Part shown: one piece after another, positions 50,151-58,689 of the stretch | Layout of the letters: each line of letters starts with the position of its first letter | Position numbering within the stretch: position 1 is the stretch's first letter | Made by a program: the position numbers and the translations under genes | Notes under the pieces: generated by a model | Told to the model about the DNA's origin: nothing | The model's input: the letters and a program-made list of their open reading frames with translations, nothing else | Databases searched by the model: none | DNA from: Nocardia thailandica NBRC 100428 | GTDB lineage: Bacteria; Actinomycetota; Actinomycetes; Mycobacteriales; Mycobacteriaceae | DNA length: 64,000 nt | Assembly: GCF_000308795.1 (NCBI RefSeq) | Contig: NZ_BAGK01000025.1 | Coordinates: 31,042-95,041 of the forward strand | Direction: 5' to 3'

Positions 50151-51265
50151 CGGCCGCGCAGCCGGTCGACGGCGGCCCGGCCCGGCTGGACGCCGTCCTC
50201 GGCCGGGACGGAATCCGGATCGATCGCGGCGGCCGCGCTGCCCGCGACCAGCTCGGTGCCCGCCGGGACCGAGCGCTTGATCAGCGCCAGCGCGATCGGG
50301 CCGAGCTCGAAGTGGTCGACCACGGTGCCGAGCCTGCCCACCGCGCGGCCGCCCGCGGTGACGTCGTCGCCGGTGGCGGGACGCTCGTCGGCGGAGCCGT
50401 CGAGGTGCAGCAGCAGCAGGTTGCGGGGCGGCTTGCCGAGGTTGTGCACCCGGGCGACCGTCTCCTGCCCGCGATAGCAGCCCTTGTTCAGGTGGACCGC
50501 GCCGAACTCGGCGGGCCCGCCGATCCAGCGGGCCTCGTGCGGGATGGTGCGGTCGTCGGTGTCCACGCCGATGCGGGGGCGCAGGGCGGCCACCCGCAGC
50601 GCCTCGAACGCCCACATGCCCGCGGGTTCGGCGCCCGCGGCGGTGAGCGCGGACCAGTGGGTGATCAGCGTCTCGCGGGGGATGATCAGGTCGTAGGAGT
50701 CGGCGGTCGGCCAGGGCATGCGGCGCACGAAACCGCCGGCCGGCAGCGCGGTGGCGGCGTAGACCTCGCCCGGCAGGGCGGCGATGCCGAGGACGCTCGC
50801 CAGGGCGGCCGCGCCGGGGCCGAGCAGGCTCAGCACGGCGTGATCGGGCGCGGCCTCGGGCTTCGCGTCGGCCCAGAACACCATGCGCTGCAGGAAGGTC
50901 AGCAGGTCGGGGCCGCGCTCGGCCTCGGTGTCGAACCACAGCGTGCCGTCGAGGTCGGTGAGCACGAAGTGGTGCTGTACCCGGCCGTTGAGGTCGAGGT
51001 CGAGGTTCTCGGCGCTGTGCCCGTCGGGCAGGGCGGTGAGGTGCTGGCTCGAGATGGTGTGCAGCCAGCTCAGGCGCTCGCCGCCGGTGATCCGGCCGAC
51101 GCTGCGATGCGAGCGATCGACGACCGCGACGCGCTGGACCGCGGCCTTCTGTTCACCGAACGGATCACCGTAGTGCCACGCGACCGCGGCATCCGGGGAC
51201 CCCTCGGCGCCCGCGACGGCACCCGGTGTGTGCAGAACAGGACTGGGGGCGACGACCACCGACAC
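50147..51265 (-). CDS. ygfZ: folate-binding YgfZ/GcvT-like protein
   Basis: 372 residues. The K-G-C-Y-R-G-Q-E motif is diagnostic of YgfZ, a tetrahydrofolate-dependent helper for Fe-S enzymes. GTG 51265 follows TACAGT and exactly seven bases, so it is probably leaderless and the start at 51274 is rejected. It is the counterpart of Rv0811c by position beside the divergent aminotransferase IV gene. First gene of a three-gene GTGA-coupled operon. Confidence 0.93.
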   Translation of the reverse strand: MSVVVAPSPVLHTPGAVAGAEGSPDAAVAWHYGDPFGEQKAAVQRVAVVDRSHRSVGRITGGERLSWLHTISSQHLTALPDGHSAENLDLDLNGRVQHHFVLTDLDGTLWFDTEAERGPDLLTFLQRMVFWADAKPEAAPDHAVLSLLGPGAAALASVLGIAALPGEVYAATALPAGGFVRRMPWPTADSYDLIIPRETLITHWSALTAAGAEPAGMWAFEALRVAALRPRIGVDTDDRTIPHEARWIGGPAEFGAVHLNKGCYRGQETVARVHNLGKPPRNLLLLHLDGSADERPATGDDVTAGGRAVGRLGTVVDHFELGPIALALIKRSVPAGTELVAGSAAAAIDPDSVPAEDGVQPGRAAVDRLRGR

Positions 51266-51378
51266 GCCCTCCACTGTAGGCCGCCGCGCCGCGACGCGCT
51301 GCGGGCGGTGTCCCCGCGCTGCCGAATCTCGGGGCAGTGATAGGCATAACGGCTTGATAACGCCTAGGGTTGTCGCCC

Positions 51379-52284
51379 ATGGAGGATCGCGTTCTAGTCA
51401 CGCTCGACGGTGCCCTGGAGGACCCCGACTCACCCTTGCTCTACGCCGACGACATCGGCGCCCTGCGCGGCGACGGCGTCTTCGAGACGCTACTCGTGCG
51501 CCGCGGGGTGCCGACGGCGCTGGAGTATCACCTCGGCCGGCTGCGGCACTCGGCCCAGGCCCTGGAACTACCGGATGTCGAGCTGTCGAAGTGGCGCTCG
51601 GCGGCGGAGGAGGCGGCCAAGGTCTGGGGGCCCGAGCGCGAGGGTGTCATGCGCTGGGTCTACACGCGCGGCCGGGATTCCGACTTCGAGGCGCCGACCT
51701 CCGAGCTGGCGCCCGAGACGCCGAAGCCGACCGGCTACGTCCTGGTCTCGCCGGTGCCCGAGCGCGTGGCCAAGGCGCGGACCGAGGGCGTGAAGGTGAT
51801 GTCGCTGGCCCGCGGCATCTCCATCGACCTGGCCCAGGCCGCGCCGTGGCAGCTGCTCGGCGCCAAGACGCTGTCCTACGCGACCAACATGGCCGCGCTG
51901 CGGTTCGCGCGCCGGATGGGCAACGACGACGTGATCTACACCAGCACCGAGAGCCGGGTGCTGGAGGGTCCGCGCTCGACGGTGGTCATTGCCCGGGACA
52001 AGCAGCTGATCACCCCGCCCGCCAAGAACGGCGTGCTGCCCGGGGTAACCCAGCGTTCGCTGTACAACGTCGCGGAGAAGGCGGGCTGGGACTGCCGCTA
52101 CGAATCGCTGTTCACCGCCGACCTGTTCGACTGCGACAGCATCTGGCTGCTGTCGAGCGTCACGCTGGCCGCGCGGGTCAACCAGTTCGACGGTGTGCGC
52201 ATGTCGGCGCCCGACAACGCCGACGAGATCCGGGATCTGGTGGACCAGGGCATCGAGCGCTCGGGTTCCATCGGCGACTGGTGA
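51379..52284 (+). CDS. aminodeoxychorismate lyase-like class IV aminotransferase
   Basis: 301 residues, fold type IV PLP enzyme. The PLP lysine is in L-L-G-A-K-T-L-S-Y-A-T-N, and G-D-G-V-F-E-T-L near the N-terminus, a modified S-R-V-L-E-G and G-V-T-Q-R-S complete the family pattern. The M. tuberculosis counterpart Rv0812 is annotated as a 4-amino-4-deoxychorismate lyase (folate pathway). ATG 51379 follows TAGGGT and eight bases. A branched-chain or D-amino acid transaminase is the alternative. Confidence 0.88.
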   Translation: MEDRVLVTLDGALEDPDSPLLYADDIGALRGDGVFETLLVRRGVPTALEYHLGRLRHSAQALELPDVELSKWRSAAEEAAKVWGPEREGVMRWVYTRGRDSDFEAPTSELAPETPKPTGYVLVSPVPERVAKARTEGVKVMSLARGISIDLAQAAPWQLLGAKTLSYATNMAALRFARRMGNDDVIYTSTESRVLEGPRSTVVIARDKQLITPPAKNGVLPGVTQRSLYNVAEKAGWDCRYESLFTADLFDCDSIWLLSSVTLAARVNQFDGVRMSAPDNADEIRDLVDQGIERSGSIGDW

Positions 52285-52372
52285 ACGCCGCTGCGGGGTG
52301 CGGGTGGGGTACCCCGCGGCGGTGTTACGTGATCGTTCGGCTACCGCGCAGCGTGTCGTGAGCGCGAACACG

Positions 52373-52431
52373 TTGTGGGCGACCGGCTCCGGCGTAAGCT
52401 TTACTACGACATGTCGTAGTAGTGGCAGGAG
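52373..52431 (+). promoter_or_regulatory. cyd promoter with a perfect 20-bp operator
   Basis: TTGTGG (52373-52378), 16 bases, then TAAGCT (52395-52400) form a good promoter with transcription starting near 52407. TACTACGACATGTCGTAGTA at 52402-52421 is a perfect palindrome exactly over the start site, just before the AGGAG ribosome-binding site at 52427-52431. A bound dimer would block initiation. The ACTAC/GTAGT arms resemble BlaI/MecI-family operators; the repressor is not in the window. Confidence 0.75.
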
Positions 52432-52436
52432 TACGG

Positions 52437-53936
52437 ATGAGCACCCTGGACGTCTCCCGGTGGCAATTCGGTATCACCACGGTCTACCACTTCATCTTCG
52501 TTCCGCTGACCATCGGCCTCGCTCCGCTCATCGCGATGATGCAGACCGCCTGGGTCGTCACCGGCAACGACGCGTGGTACCGCCTCACCAAATTCTTCGG
52601 CAAGGTCTTCCTGATCAACTTCGCCATCGGCGTCGCCACCGGCATCGTGCAGGAATTCCAGTTCGGCATGAACTGGAGCGAGTACTCCCGATTCGTCGGT
52701 GACGTCTTCGGCGCACCGCTCGCCTTCGAGGCCCTGATCGCCTTCTTCATGGAGTCGACCTTCATCGGCCTCTGGATCTTCGGCTGGACCCGCCTGCCCA
52801 GGCTCGTGCACCTGGCCTGCATCTGGCTCGTCGCCATCGGCGTGAACGCCTCGGCCTACTTCATCGTCGCGGCCAACTCCTTCATGCAGCACCCGGTCGG
52901 CGCCCGCTTCAACCCCGAGACCGGCCGCGCCGAACTGGAGAGCATCTGGACCCTGCTCACCAACAACACCTCGCTCGCCGCGTTCCCCCACGTCGTCGCC
53001 GGCGCGTTCCTCACCGCGGGCACCTTCGTCGCCGGCATCGCGGGCTGGTACATGGTGCGCAACGCGCGCAGCGGCGACGCCGCGAAACTCGAAGAGGCGC
53101 GGTCGATGTGGCGGCCGGTCGGCCGGATCTCGCTGGTGATCGTCGCCCTCGCCGGCGTCGCGGTGATCTTCACCGGCGACATCCAGGGCAAGCTGATGTT
53201 CCAGCAGCAGCCCATGAAGATGGCCTCCGCCGAATCGCTCTGCCACACCCAGACCGACCCCGACTTCTCCATCCTCACCGTCGGCACGCACAACAACTGC
53301 GACAGCGTGATCCACGTGCTCGAGGTGCCCTACGTGCTCCCGTTCCTGGCCGAGGGCAAGTTCGAGGGCGTCACCCTGCAGGGCGTACAGGACCTCCAGC
53401 AGTCCTACGTCGACCAGTTCGGCCCCGGCGACTACCGGCCCAACCTGTTCGTCACCTACTGGTCCTTCCGCGCCATGATCGGCCTGGCCGCCGGTTCGGT
53501 GCTGTTGCTGCTGGCCGGATTCTGGGTGACCCGCGGCGGCCGGGTGCCCGACCAGCGCTGGTTCTCCTGGCTGTCGCTGCTCGCCATCCCCACCCCGTTC
53601 CTGGCCAACATCTCCGGCTGGGTGTTCACCGAGATGGGCCGCCAGCCCTGGGTGGTCGTGCCGAATCCGACCGGCGACAAGAACATCCGGCTCATGGTCG
53701 GCGACGGCGTCTCGCAGCACGCCTCGGGCACGGTCTGGCTGTCGCTGACGGTGTTCACGCTGCTCTACGGCGCGCTGGCCGTCGTGTGGTTCTACCTGAT
53801 CCGGCGCTACGTGGTCGCCGGACCCGATCCCGCGCCCGGGCACGCGTCCGGTGACGACGGCCCCGACGACGGCGACGGCGGGGGCGGGCACCGCGCCACC
53901 GGCGAACCCGTCGAACAACTGTCCTTCGCGTACTAG
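52437..53936 (+). CDS. cydA: cytochrome bd oxidase subunit I
   Basis: 499 residues with nine predicted membrane helices. His18 after the first helix, the FEALIAFFMESTFIG helix with its acidic residues and the G-R-Q-P-W motif fit the haem b558, b595 and d sites. It oxidises menaquinol and reduces oxygen with high affinity. The ATG has AGGAG five bases upstream. The C-terminal 35 residues are Gly/Asp-rich and cytoplasmic. Confidence 0.97.
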   Translation: MSTLDVSRWQFGITTVYHFIFVPLTIGLAPLIAMMQTAWVVTGNDAWYRLTKFFGKVFLINFAIGVATGIVQEFQFGMNWSEYSRFVGDVFGAPLAFEALIAFFMESTFIGLWIFGWTRLPRLVHLACIWLVAIGVNASAYFIVAANSFMQHPVGARFNPETGRAELESIWTLLTNNTSLAAFPHVVAGAFLTAGTFVAGIAGWYMVRNARSGDAAKLEEARSMWRPVGRISLVIVALAGVAVIFTGDIQGKLMFQQQPMKMASAESLCHTQTDPDFSILTVGTHNNCDSVIHVLEVPYVLPFLAEGKFEGVTLQGVQDLQQSYVDQFGPGDYRPNLFVTYWSFRAMIGLAAGSVLLLLAGFWVTRGGRVPDQRWFSWLSLLAIPTPFLANISGWVFTEMGRQPWVVVPNPTGDKNIRLMVGDGVSQHASGTVWLSLTVFTLLYGALAVVWFYLIRRYVVAGPDPAPGHASGDDGPDDGDGGGGHRATGEPVEQLSFAY

Positions 53937-53947
53937 GAGTGGCGGCG

Positions 53948-54976
53948 ATGACACTGGCTGAATTCTGGTTCGTGCTGATCGGTGTGCTGTTCACCGGTTA
54001 CTTCGTGCTCGAGGGCTTCGACTTCGGCGTCGGCATGCTCATGCCGGTGCTCGGCAAGGGCTCCGACACCCGCAGGCGCGTCGTCCTCAACACCATCGGC
54101 CCCGTGTGGGACGCCAACGAGGTCTGGCTGATCACCGCGGGCGGCGCGATGTTCGCGGCGTTCCCCGAGTGGTACGCGAGCATGTTCTCCGGCTTCTACC
54201 TGGCGCTGCTGCTGCTCCTGGTCGCGCTGATCCTGCGGATCTGCGCCATCGAGTACCGCGCCAAGATCAACGACCCGAAGTGGCGGGCGTGGTGCGACCT
54301 CGGGATCGGCATCGGTTCCTGGGTGCCCGCGCTGGCCTGGGGCTGGGTGTTCGCCAACCTCGTGCGCGGCGTCCCGCTCGACGCCGACCGGCAGATCGTC
54401 GGCTCCGTCGGGGACCTGCTCAGCCCCTACGCCCTGCTCGGCGGGCTGGCCACGGGCGTCCTCTTCGCCTTCCACGGCGCGATCTTCCTCGTGCTCAAGA
54501 CCGGCGGCGAGGTCCGCGACGACGCCCAGCGCATCGCCCGGCTGCTGCTCGGTCCGACGGTGGTCGTCGTCGGCGCCTTCGGGCTGTGGACCCAGCTCGC
54601 CTACGGCTCCGGCTGGACCTGGATCGCCCTCGGCGCCGCCGTCGCCGGCCTGCTGGCCGCCGCGGGCGCCACCTTCGCCGGCCGTGACGGCTGGGCCTTC
54701 GTCGGCACCACGATCACGGTGGCCGCCGCCACCGCGCTGCTGGTCGGCTCGCTGTTCCCCAACGTGCTGCCCTCCACCATCGACCCGGCCTTCGACCTGA
54801 CCATCGCCAACGCCTCGTCGACGCCCTACACGCTGAAGGTGATGACCTGGGTGGCGCTGCTGGCCACGCCGGTGGTGCTGATCTACCAGGGCTGGACCTA
54901 CTGGGTGTTCCGCAAGCGCCTCACCGTCGAACAGATCCCGGCACCGGCCGGACTGTCGCTGAGCGGCAAGGGCTGA
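53948..54976 (+). CDS. cydB: cytochrome bd oxidase subunit II
   Basis: 342 residues, eight helices. The N-terminal G-Y-F-V-L-E-G-F-D-F-G-V-G and W-D-A-N-E-V-W-L motifs are diagnostic for CydB. ATG 53948 has AGGAG eight bases upstream, better than GTG 53939. It starts 11 bases after cydA. Confidence 0.97.
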   Translation: MTLAEFWFVLIGVLFTGYFVLEGFDFGVGMLMPVLGKGSDTRRRVVLNTIGPVWDANEVWLITAGGAMFAAFPEWYASMFSGFYLALLLLLVALILRICAIEYRAKINDPKWRAWCDLGIGIGSWVPALAWGWVFANLVRGVPLDADRQIVGSVGDLLSPYALLGGLATGVLFAFHGAIFLVLKTGGEVRDDAQRIARLLLGPTVVVVGAFGLWTQLAYGSGWTWIALGAAVAGLLAAAGATFAGRDGWAFVGTTITVAAATALLVGSLFPNVLPSTIDPAFDLTIANASSTPYTLKVMTWVALLATPVVLIYQGWTYWVFRKRLTVEQIPAPAGLSLSGKG

Positions 54977-54980
54977 TTCC

Positions 54981-56708
54981 ATGGCGCGCCGCCCTGTCGA
55001 CCCGCGGCTGTGGCGGTACGCCCGTTCCGCCCGGCGGCACCTGATCGTCGCCGTCGGGCTCGCGATGGTGGTCACCGCGACCATCGTCGTGACCGCGGTG
55101 CTGCTGGCCCGGGTGCTCGCCGGGGTGATCACCGACCCCGGCCGGCGCGAACTCGGGCAGTGGACCGCCGAATTCGCGCTGCTGGCCGTCACGATCGCGG
55201 TGCGGGCGCTGGCGAGCTGGTGGCAGGCGCGGCTCGCGCACCGGGCGGGCGCGGCCGTGGTCACCGAGCTCGAACAGGCGGTGCTGGCCACCGCGGCCCG
55301 GCTGCCACCGCGCGAGGCCGAGGCCCGCCGCACCGAACTCGCGGTGATCGTCGGCAGCGGGCTGAGCGGGCTGCGGGCCTGGTTCACCGGATACCTGCCC
55401 GCGCTGCTGCTGGCCTGCCTGGTGCCGCCGGTGGTCATGATCGTCATCGGGATCGCCGACCCGGCCTCCGCGCTGATCGCCGTCGTCACGGTGCCCCTCA
55501 TCCCCGTGTTCATGGTGCTCATCGGCCTGCTCACCCAGGGGCGGGCCGACGAGACGCTCACCGCGGCCACCCGGCTCTCCGACCAGCTGCTCGACCTCTT
55601 CGCCGGCATGCCGACCCTGCGCGCGCTCGGCCGCGAGAACCCGGGCGGGCGCAGCATGGCGGGCCGGGTACGCGCGCTCGGCGACCAGCTGCGGGAGCGG
55701 ACCATGCGGGCGCTGCGCCTGGCGTTCCTGTCCTCGATGGTGCTCGAACTCCTGGCCACCCTCAGCGTGGCGGTGATCGCGGTGGCCATCGGCATGCGGC
55801 TGGTGTACGGCGAGATGAGCCTCTACGCCGGGCTCGTCGCGCTGATCCTGGCGCCCGAGGTGTATCTGCCGCTGCGGCAGGTCGGCGAGCGGTTCCACGC
55901 GGCCCAGGACGGGATGGCCGCCGGGGAGCGGGCCTTCGCGGTGCTGGACGCCGCGCCGCCCGCCGCGACCGCCGCGGGCGACGTGCTCGGTCACGGTCCG
56001 TCGCGCATCGAGCTGCGCGAGGTGAGCGTCGCGGCGCGGGACGGGTTCGCCCCCGCCGGGCTGTCGGCCGTGCTCGAGCCCGGCCGGGTCACCGTGCTCA
56101 CCGGTCCGAACGGGTCAGGGAAGTCGACCGCCCTCCAGGTCGTCCTCGGCCTCACCGCCGCCGACCGAGGCGCGGTGACCGTCGACGGCCGCGACGTCGC
56201 GTCGCTCGACCCGGACGCCTGGTGGTCCCGGGTCGCCTGGCTGCCGCAGCGGCCGGTCCTCGTGCCGGGCACGCTGCGGGAGAACGTCACGCTGCTCGGG
56301 GCGCGGATCGGGCCATCGGCCGGTGCGCCGTCCCCGGCGGGCGGCGCCGGATCGCGGGCCGGAGACGTGCTCGACGAGGTGAGCCACGCCACGGGTTTCG
56401 GCGCCGTGCTCGCCGAGCTGCCCCGGGGGTGGGAGACCACCGTCGGCCGCGGCGGGGTCGGGCTGTCCCTCGGGCAGCGGCAGCGGCTGGCGCTGACCCG
56501 GGTGCTCGCCTCGCGCCGGCCGATCCTGCTGCTGGACGAGCCGACCGCGCACCTCGACGCCGACAGCGAGGCCGAGGTCCTGGCCACCCTGCGCCGCCTG
56601 GCCGGTGAAGGCGCCACCGTCGTGGTCGTCGGCCACCGGCCCGCCGTGCTGGCCGCCGCCGACACCGTCGTCGAGGTCGGCGCCCGGGCGGAAGCGGTGG
56701 CGTCGTGA
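54981..56708 (+). CDS. cydD: CydD, ATP-binding/permease subunit of the CydDC thiol exporter
   Basis: 575 residues: six-helix membrane domain (about 1-330) and a complete nucleotide-binding domain. Walker A G-P-N-G-S-G-K-S-T, Q-loop in L-P-Q-R, signature L-S-L-G-Q, Walker B L-L-L-D-E-P and a final G-H-R histidine are all present. CydDC exports glutathione or cysteine in E. coli and is needed for cytochrome bd assembly; the exported thiol in a mycothiol producer is unknown. Confidence 0.95.
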   Translation: MARRPVDPRLWRYARSARRHLIVAVGLAMVVTATIVVTAVLLARVLAGVITDPGRRELGQWTAEFALLAVTIAVRALASWWQARLAHRAGAAVVTELEQAVLATAARLPPREAEARRTELAVIVGSGLSGLRAWFTGYLPALLLACLVPPVVMIVIGIADPASALIAVVTVPLIPVFMVLIGLLTQGRADETLTAATRLSDQLLDLFAGMPTLRALGRENPGGRSMAGRVRALGDQLRERTMRALRLAFLSSMVLELLATLSVAVIAVAIGMRLVYGEMSLYAGLVALILAPEVYLPLRQVGERFHAAQDGMAAGERAFAVLDAAPPAATAAGDVLGHGPSRIELREVSVAARDGFAPAGLSAVLEPGRVTVLTGPNGSGKSTALQVVLGLTAADRGAVTVDGRDVASLDPDAWWSRVAWLPQRPVLVPGTLRENVTLLGARIGPSAGAPSPAGGAGSRAGDVLDEVSHATGFGAVLAELPRGWETTVGRGGVGLSLGQRQRLALTRVLASRRPILLLDEPTAHLDADSEAEVLATLRRLAGEGATVVVVGHRPAVLAAADTVVEVGARAEAVAS

Positions 56709-58387
56709 ACGCGCTGATCGGGGATCTCCGCCGCATGTGGCGGCTGCTCGCGCTGTCGCCGTGGCGGGTGGCGGTCGCCGTCGCCTGGGGTGTGCTGGCG
56801 CTCGGGAGCGGGCTCGCGCTGGCCGCCCTCGCCGCGTGGCTCATCGCCCGCGCCTGGCAGATGCCGCCGGTCCTCGATCTCAGCGTCGCCGTGGTCGCCG
56901 TGCGCGCCCTCGGCATCTCGCGGGGCGTGGCGCGGTACCTGGAGCGGCTGGCGACGCACGACGTCGCGCTGCGGGCCATGACCGCCGCGCGTGTCTCGGT
57001 GTACGAGGCGCTGGCGCACCGGGATTCGTGGTGGTGGCCGGGCCGGTTCGCGCCGCCGACCGAGGACGCCGGCGGGCCGGGCGCCGCGGCGGCGGGGCGT
57101 GGGCTCGCCGGGATGCGGCGCGGCGACCTGCTCGTCCGGATCCGGGACGACATCGACGATCTCGGCGCCGTCGTCGTGCGCGTCTTCGTGCCGGTCGCGG
57201 TGGCGGTGCTGCTGTCGCTCGGCGCGGTGGCGCTGCTGGCGACGATCTCCGTCGCGGGCGCGGCGATCCTGGCGGCGGCGCTGCTGCTGGCCGGGGTGGT
57301 CGCGCCGTGGCTGTCCGCCCGGGCCGCCCGGGAGGCGGAGGAGGCCGTGCGCGGCGACCGGGGCGAGTTCACCGCGCAGGCGGTCACCGTGCTCGACCAC
57401 GCGGCCGAACTCCGCGTGGCGGGCCGACTGGACACCGCGCTCGCCGCCGCCCGCGACGCGGGCCTGCGCGCGGTCCGCGCCGAGGACACCGCCGCCCGCC
57501 ACAGCGCGCTGGCCGCCGCGGCCACCCCGTTCTCGATCGGCGTCAGCGCCCTCGGCGCGCTGCTCGTCGGCGTGGCCGCCTACGGGCCGACCGGCGGCCT
57601 ACCCGGCGGCATGACGCCCATGGCCCTGACGATCCTCGTCCTGGTGCCGCTGTCGGCCTTCGAAGCCGTCGGCGCCCTCCCGGCGGCCGCGACCACCCTC
57701 ACGGTCGCCCGCGCCGCCCTGCGCAGGCTGGAGGCCGATCACCTGGCACCGGCCGGGGCGGTCCCGAGCCCGCCGTCGGCGGACTCCCGGTTCGCGGACC
57801 TCCCGCCCGCGCGCCGGATCGCCGTCGTCGGCCCCAGCGGCGCGGGCAAGACGACCCTGCTCATGCGCTGGGCGGGCCTGTTCGACACCCCGCGCGAGGG
57901 CGTCACCTTCTTCGCCGAGGACGCCCACCTGTTCAGCACGTCCCTGCTGGAGAACCTGCGGGTCGGCCGGGGCGACCTCACCGAACCCGAAGCCGAGGAG
58001 GCGTTGCGCGCGGTCGGCCTCGGCGCGTGGGTGGCCGACCTCCCCGACGGCCTGCACACCACCCTCGACGGCGGCGCCGCGGCCGTGTCGGGCGGCCAGC
58101 GCAGGCGGATCCTGCTGGCCCGCGCCCTGATCTCCCCGGCCCGCGTCCTGCTGCTGGACGAACCGACCGAACACCTCGACGAGGCCGACGGCGAGCGCCT
58201 GCTGCGCGCCCTGCTCGACGCGGACAGCGGCCTGGTCGCCCCCGACCGCGTCGTCGTGGTGGTGACCCACCGTCTCCCCGAGGACCACCGCGCGGACACT
58301 GTGCTGCGCGTCACCGGATCCGGCGAGGTCAGCGAGCTTTTCGCCCGCCGCGAAAATCAATTGCGCACCCCCTCCGCCGCTCATTAG
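56705..58387 (+). CDS. cydC: CydC, ATP-binding/permease subunit with shortened ATPase domain
   Basis: 560 residues. The six-helix domain is followed by a compact nucleotide-binding domain: Walker A G-P-S-G-A-G-K-T-T, signature V-S-G-G-Q, Walker B L-L-L-D-E-P and T-H-R are intact. Walker A and the L-F-S segment are only about 28 residues apart, about 20 fewer than usual, and the Q-loop glutamine is replaced by Glu (F-A-E-D-A-H-L-F). The strand before Walker A is also short. The GTG start overlaps cydD (GTGA). Confidence 0.93.
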   Translation: MNALIGDLRRMWRLLALSPWRVAVAVAWGVLALGSGLALAALAAWLIARAWQMPPVLDLSVAVVAVRALGISRGVARYLERLATHDVALRAMTAARVSVYEALAHRDSWWWPGRFAPPTEDAGGPGAAAAGRGLAGMRRGDLLVRIRDDIDDLGAVVVRVFVPVAVAVLLSLGAVALLATISVAGAAILAAALLLAGVVAPWLSARAAREAEEAVRGDRGEFTAQAVTVLDHAAELRVAGRLDTALAAARDAGLRAVRAEDTAARHSALAAAATPFSIGVSALGALLVGVAAYGPTGGLPGGMTPMALTILVLVPLSAFEAVGALPAAATTLTVARAALRRLEADHLAPAGAVPSPPSADSRFADLPPARRIAVVGPSGAGKTTLLMRWAGLFDTPREGVTFFAEDAHLFSTSLLENLRVGRGDLTEPEAEEALRAVGLGAWVADLPDGLHTTLDGGAAAVSGGQRRRILLARALISPARVLLLDEPTEHLDEADGERLLRALLDADSGLVAPDRVVVVVTHRLPEDHRADTVLRVTGSGEVSELFARRENQLRTPSAAH

Positions 58388-58390
58388 ATT
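58361..58390 (+). promoter_or_regulatory. promoter of the candidate structured RNA
   Basis: TTGCGC (58361-58366), 18 bases, TAGATT (58385-58390). It overlaps the last codons of cydC. Transcription would begin near 58397. Confidence 0.55.
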
Positions 58391-58396
58391 TGAGGT

Positions 58397-58594
58397 ACAC
58401 AAGAGAGGAGGTGGTCTGAAGAATGTATGTTTCTTGGACGCGTGAGGTGGCTGCCCGCTAGCAGCTCCACTGCGGGAGATTCCCCAGCGGTGCGCTGAGC
58501 GAATCCCAGGCAGTCACCCGACCCCCGAGCCCCCGGAGATGTCCTACCGGGATCGCCGGCTCCGTCACGGAATCGGCGATACGGCTCGGGGGTC
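58397..58594 (+). ncRNA. candidate structured RNA with two junction domains
   Basis: Domain 1: outer stem 58446-58455 with 58509-58518 (GGTGGCTGCC/GGCAGTCACC, one G-U) encloses a hairpin at 58475-58507 (GATTC/GAATC and CAGCG/CGCTG). The 5' strand can instead pair locally (GTGGCTGC with GCAG and CCAC, 58447-58470), so two folds compete. Domain 2: 12-bp stem 58520-58531 with 58583-58594 (GACCCCCGAGCC) encloses CCCGG/CCGGG and ATCGCCG/CGGCGAT hairpins. No gene follows on this strand. No known class was recognised. Confidence 0.5.
58423..58461 (+). CDS. 12-residue peptide frame in the structured RNA
   Basis: ATG to TAG encodes MYVSWTREVAAR. A strong GAGAGGAGGT site lies about nine bases upstream, the best in the window. 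The last codons and the stop overlap the 5' strand of the domain 1 stem, so a translating ribosome would change the fold. An overlapping 23-codon frame begins four bases later (58427). Attenuator-like leader peptide is the inference. Confidence 0.45.
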   Translation: MYVSWTREVAAR

Positions 58595-58689
58595 GCTCCA
58601 TGTCCGGGGCGGAACGTCGCCCCAGCGGTGCTCGAAGGCGCCGCGGCCGGCTTCCCCGCGGGATGGCGCGGCGACGGCCGGCGGCGCCG

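Noticed and set aside
58446..58594. TPP, SAM or cobalamin riboswitch downstream of cydC
   Set aside because: None of the conserved cores of those classes was seen, and no downstream gene would be controlled.
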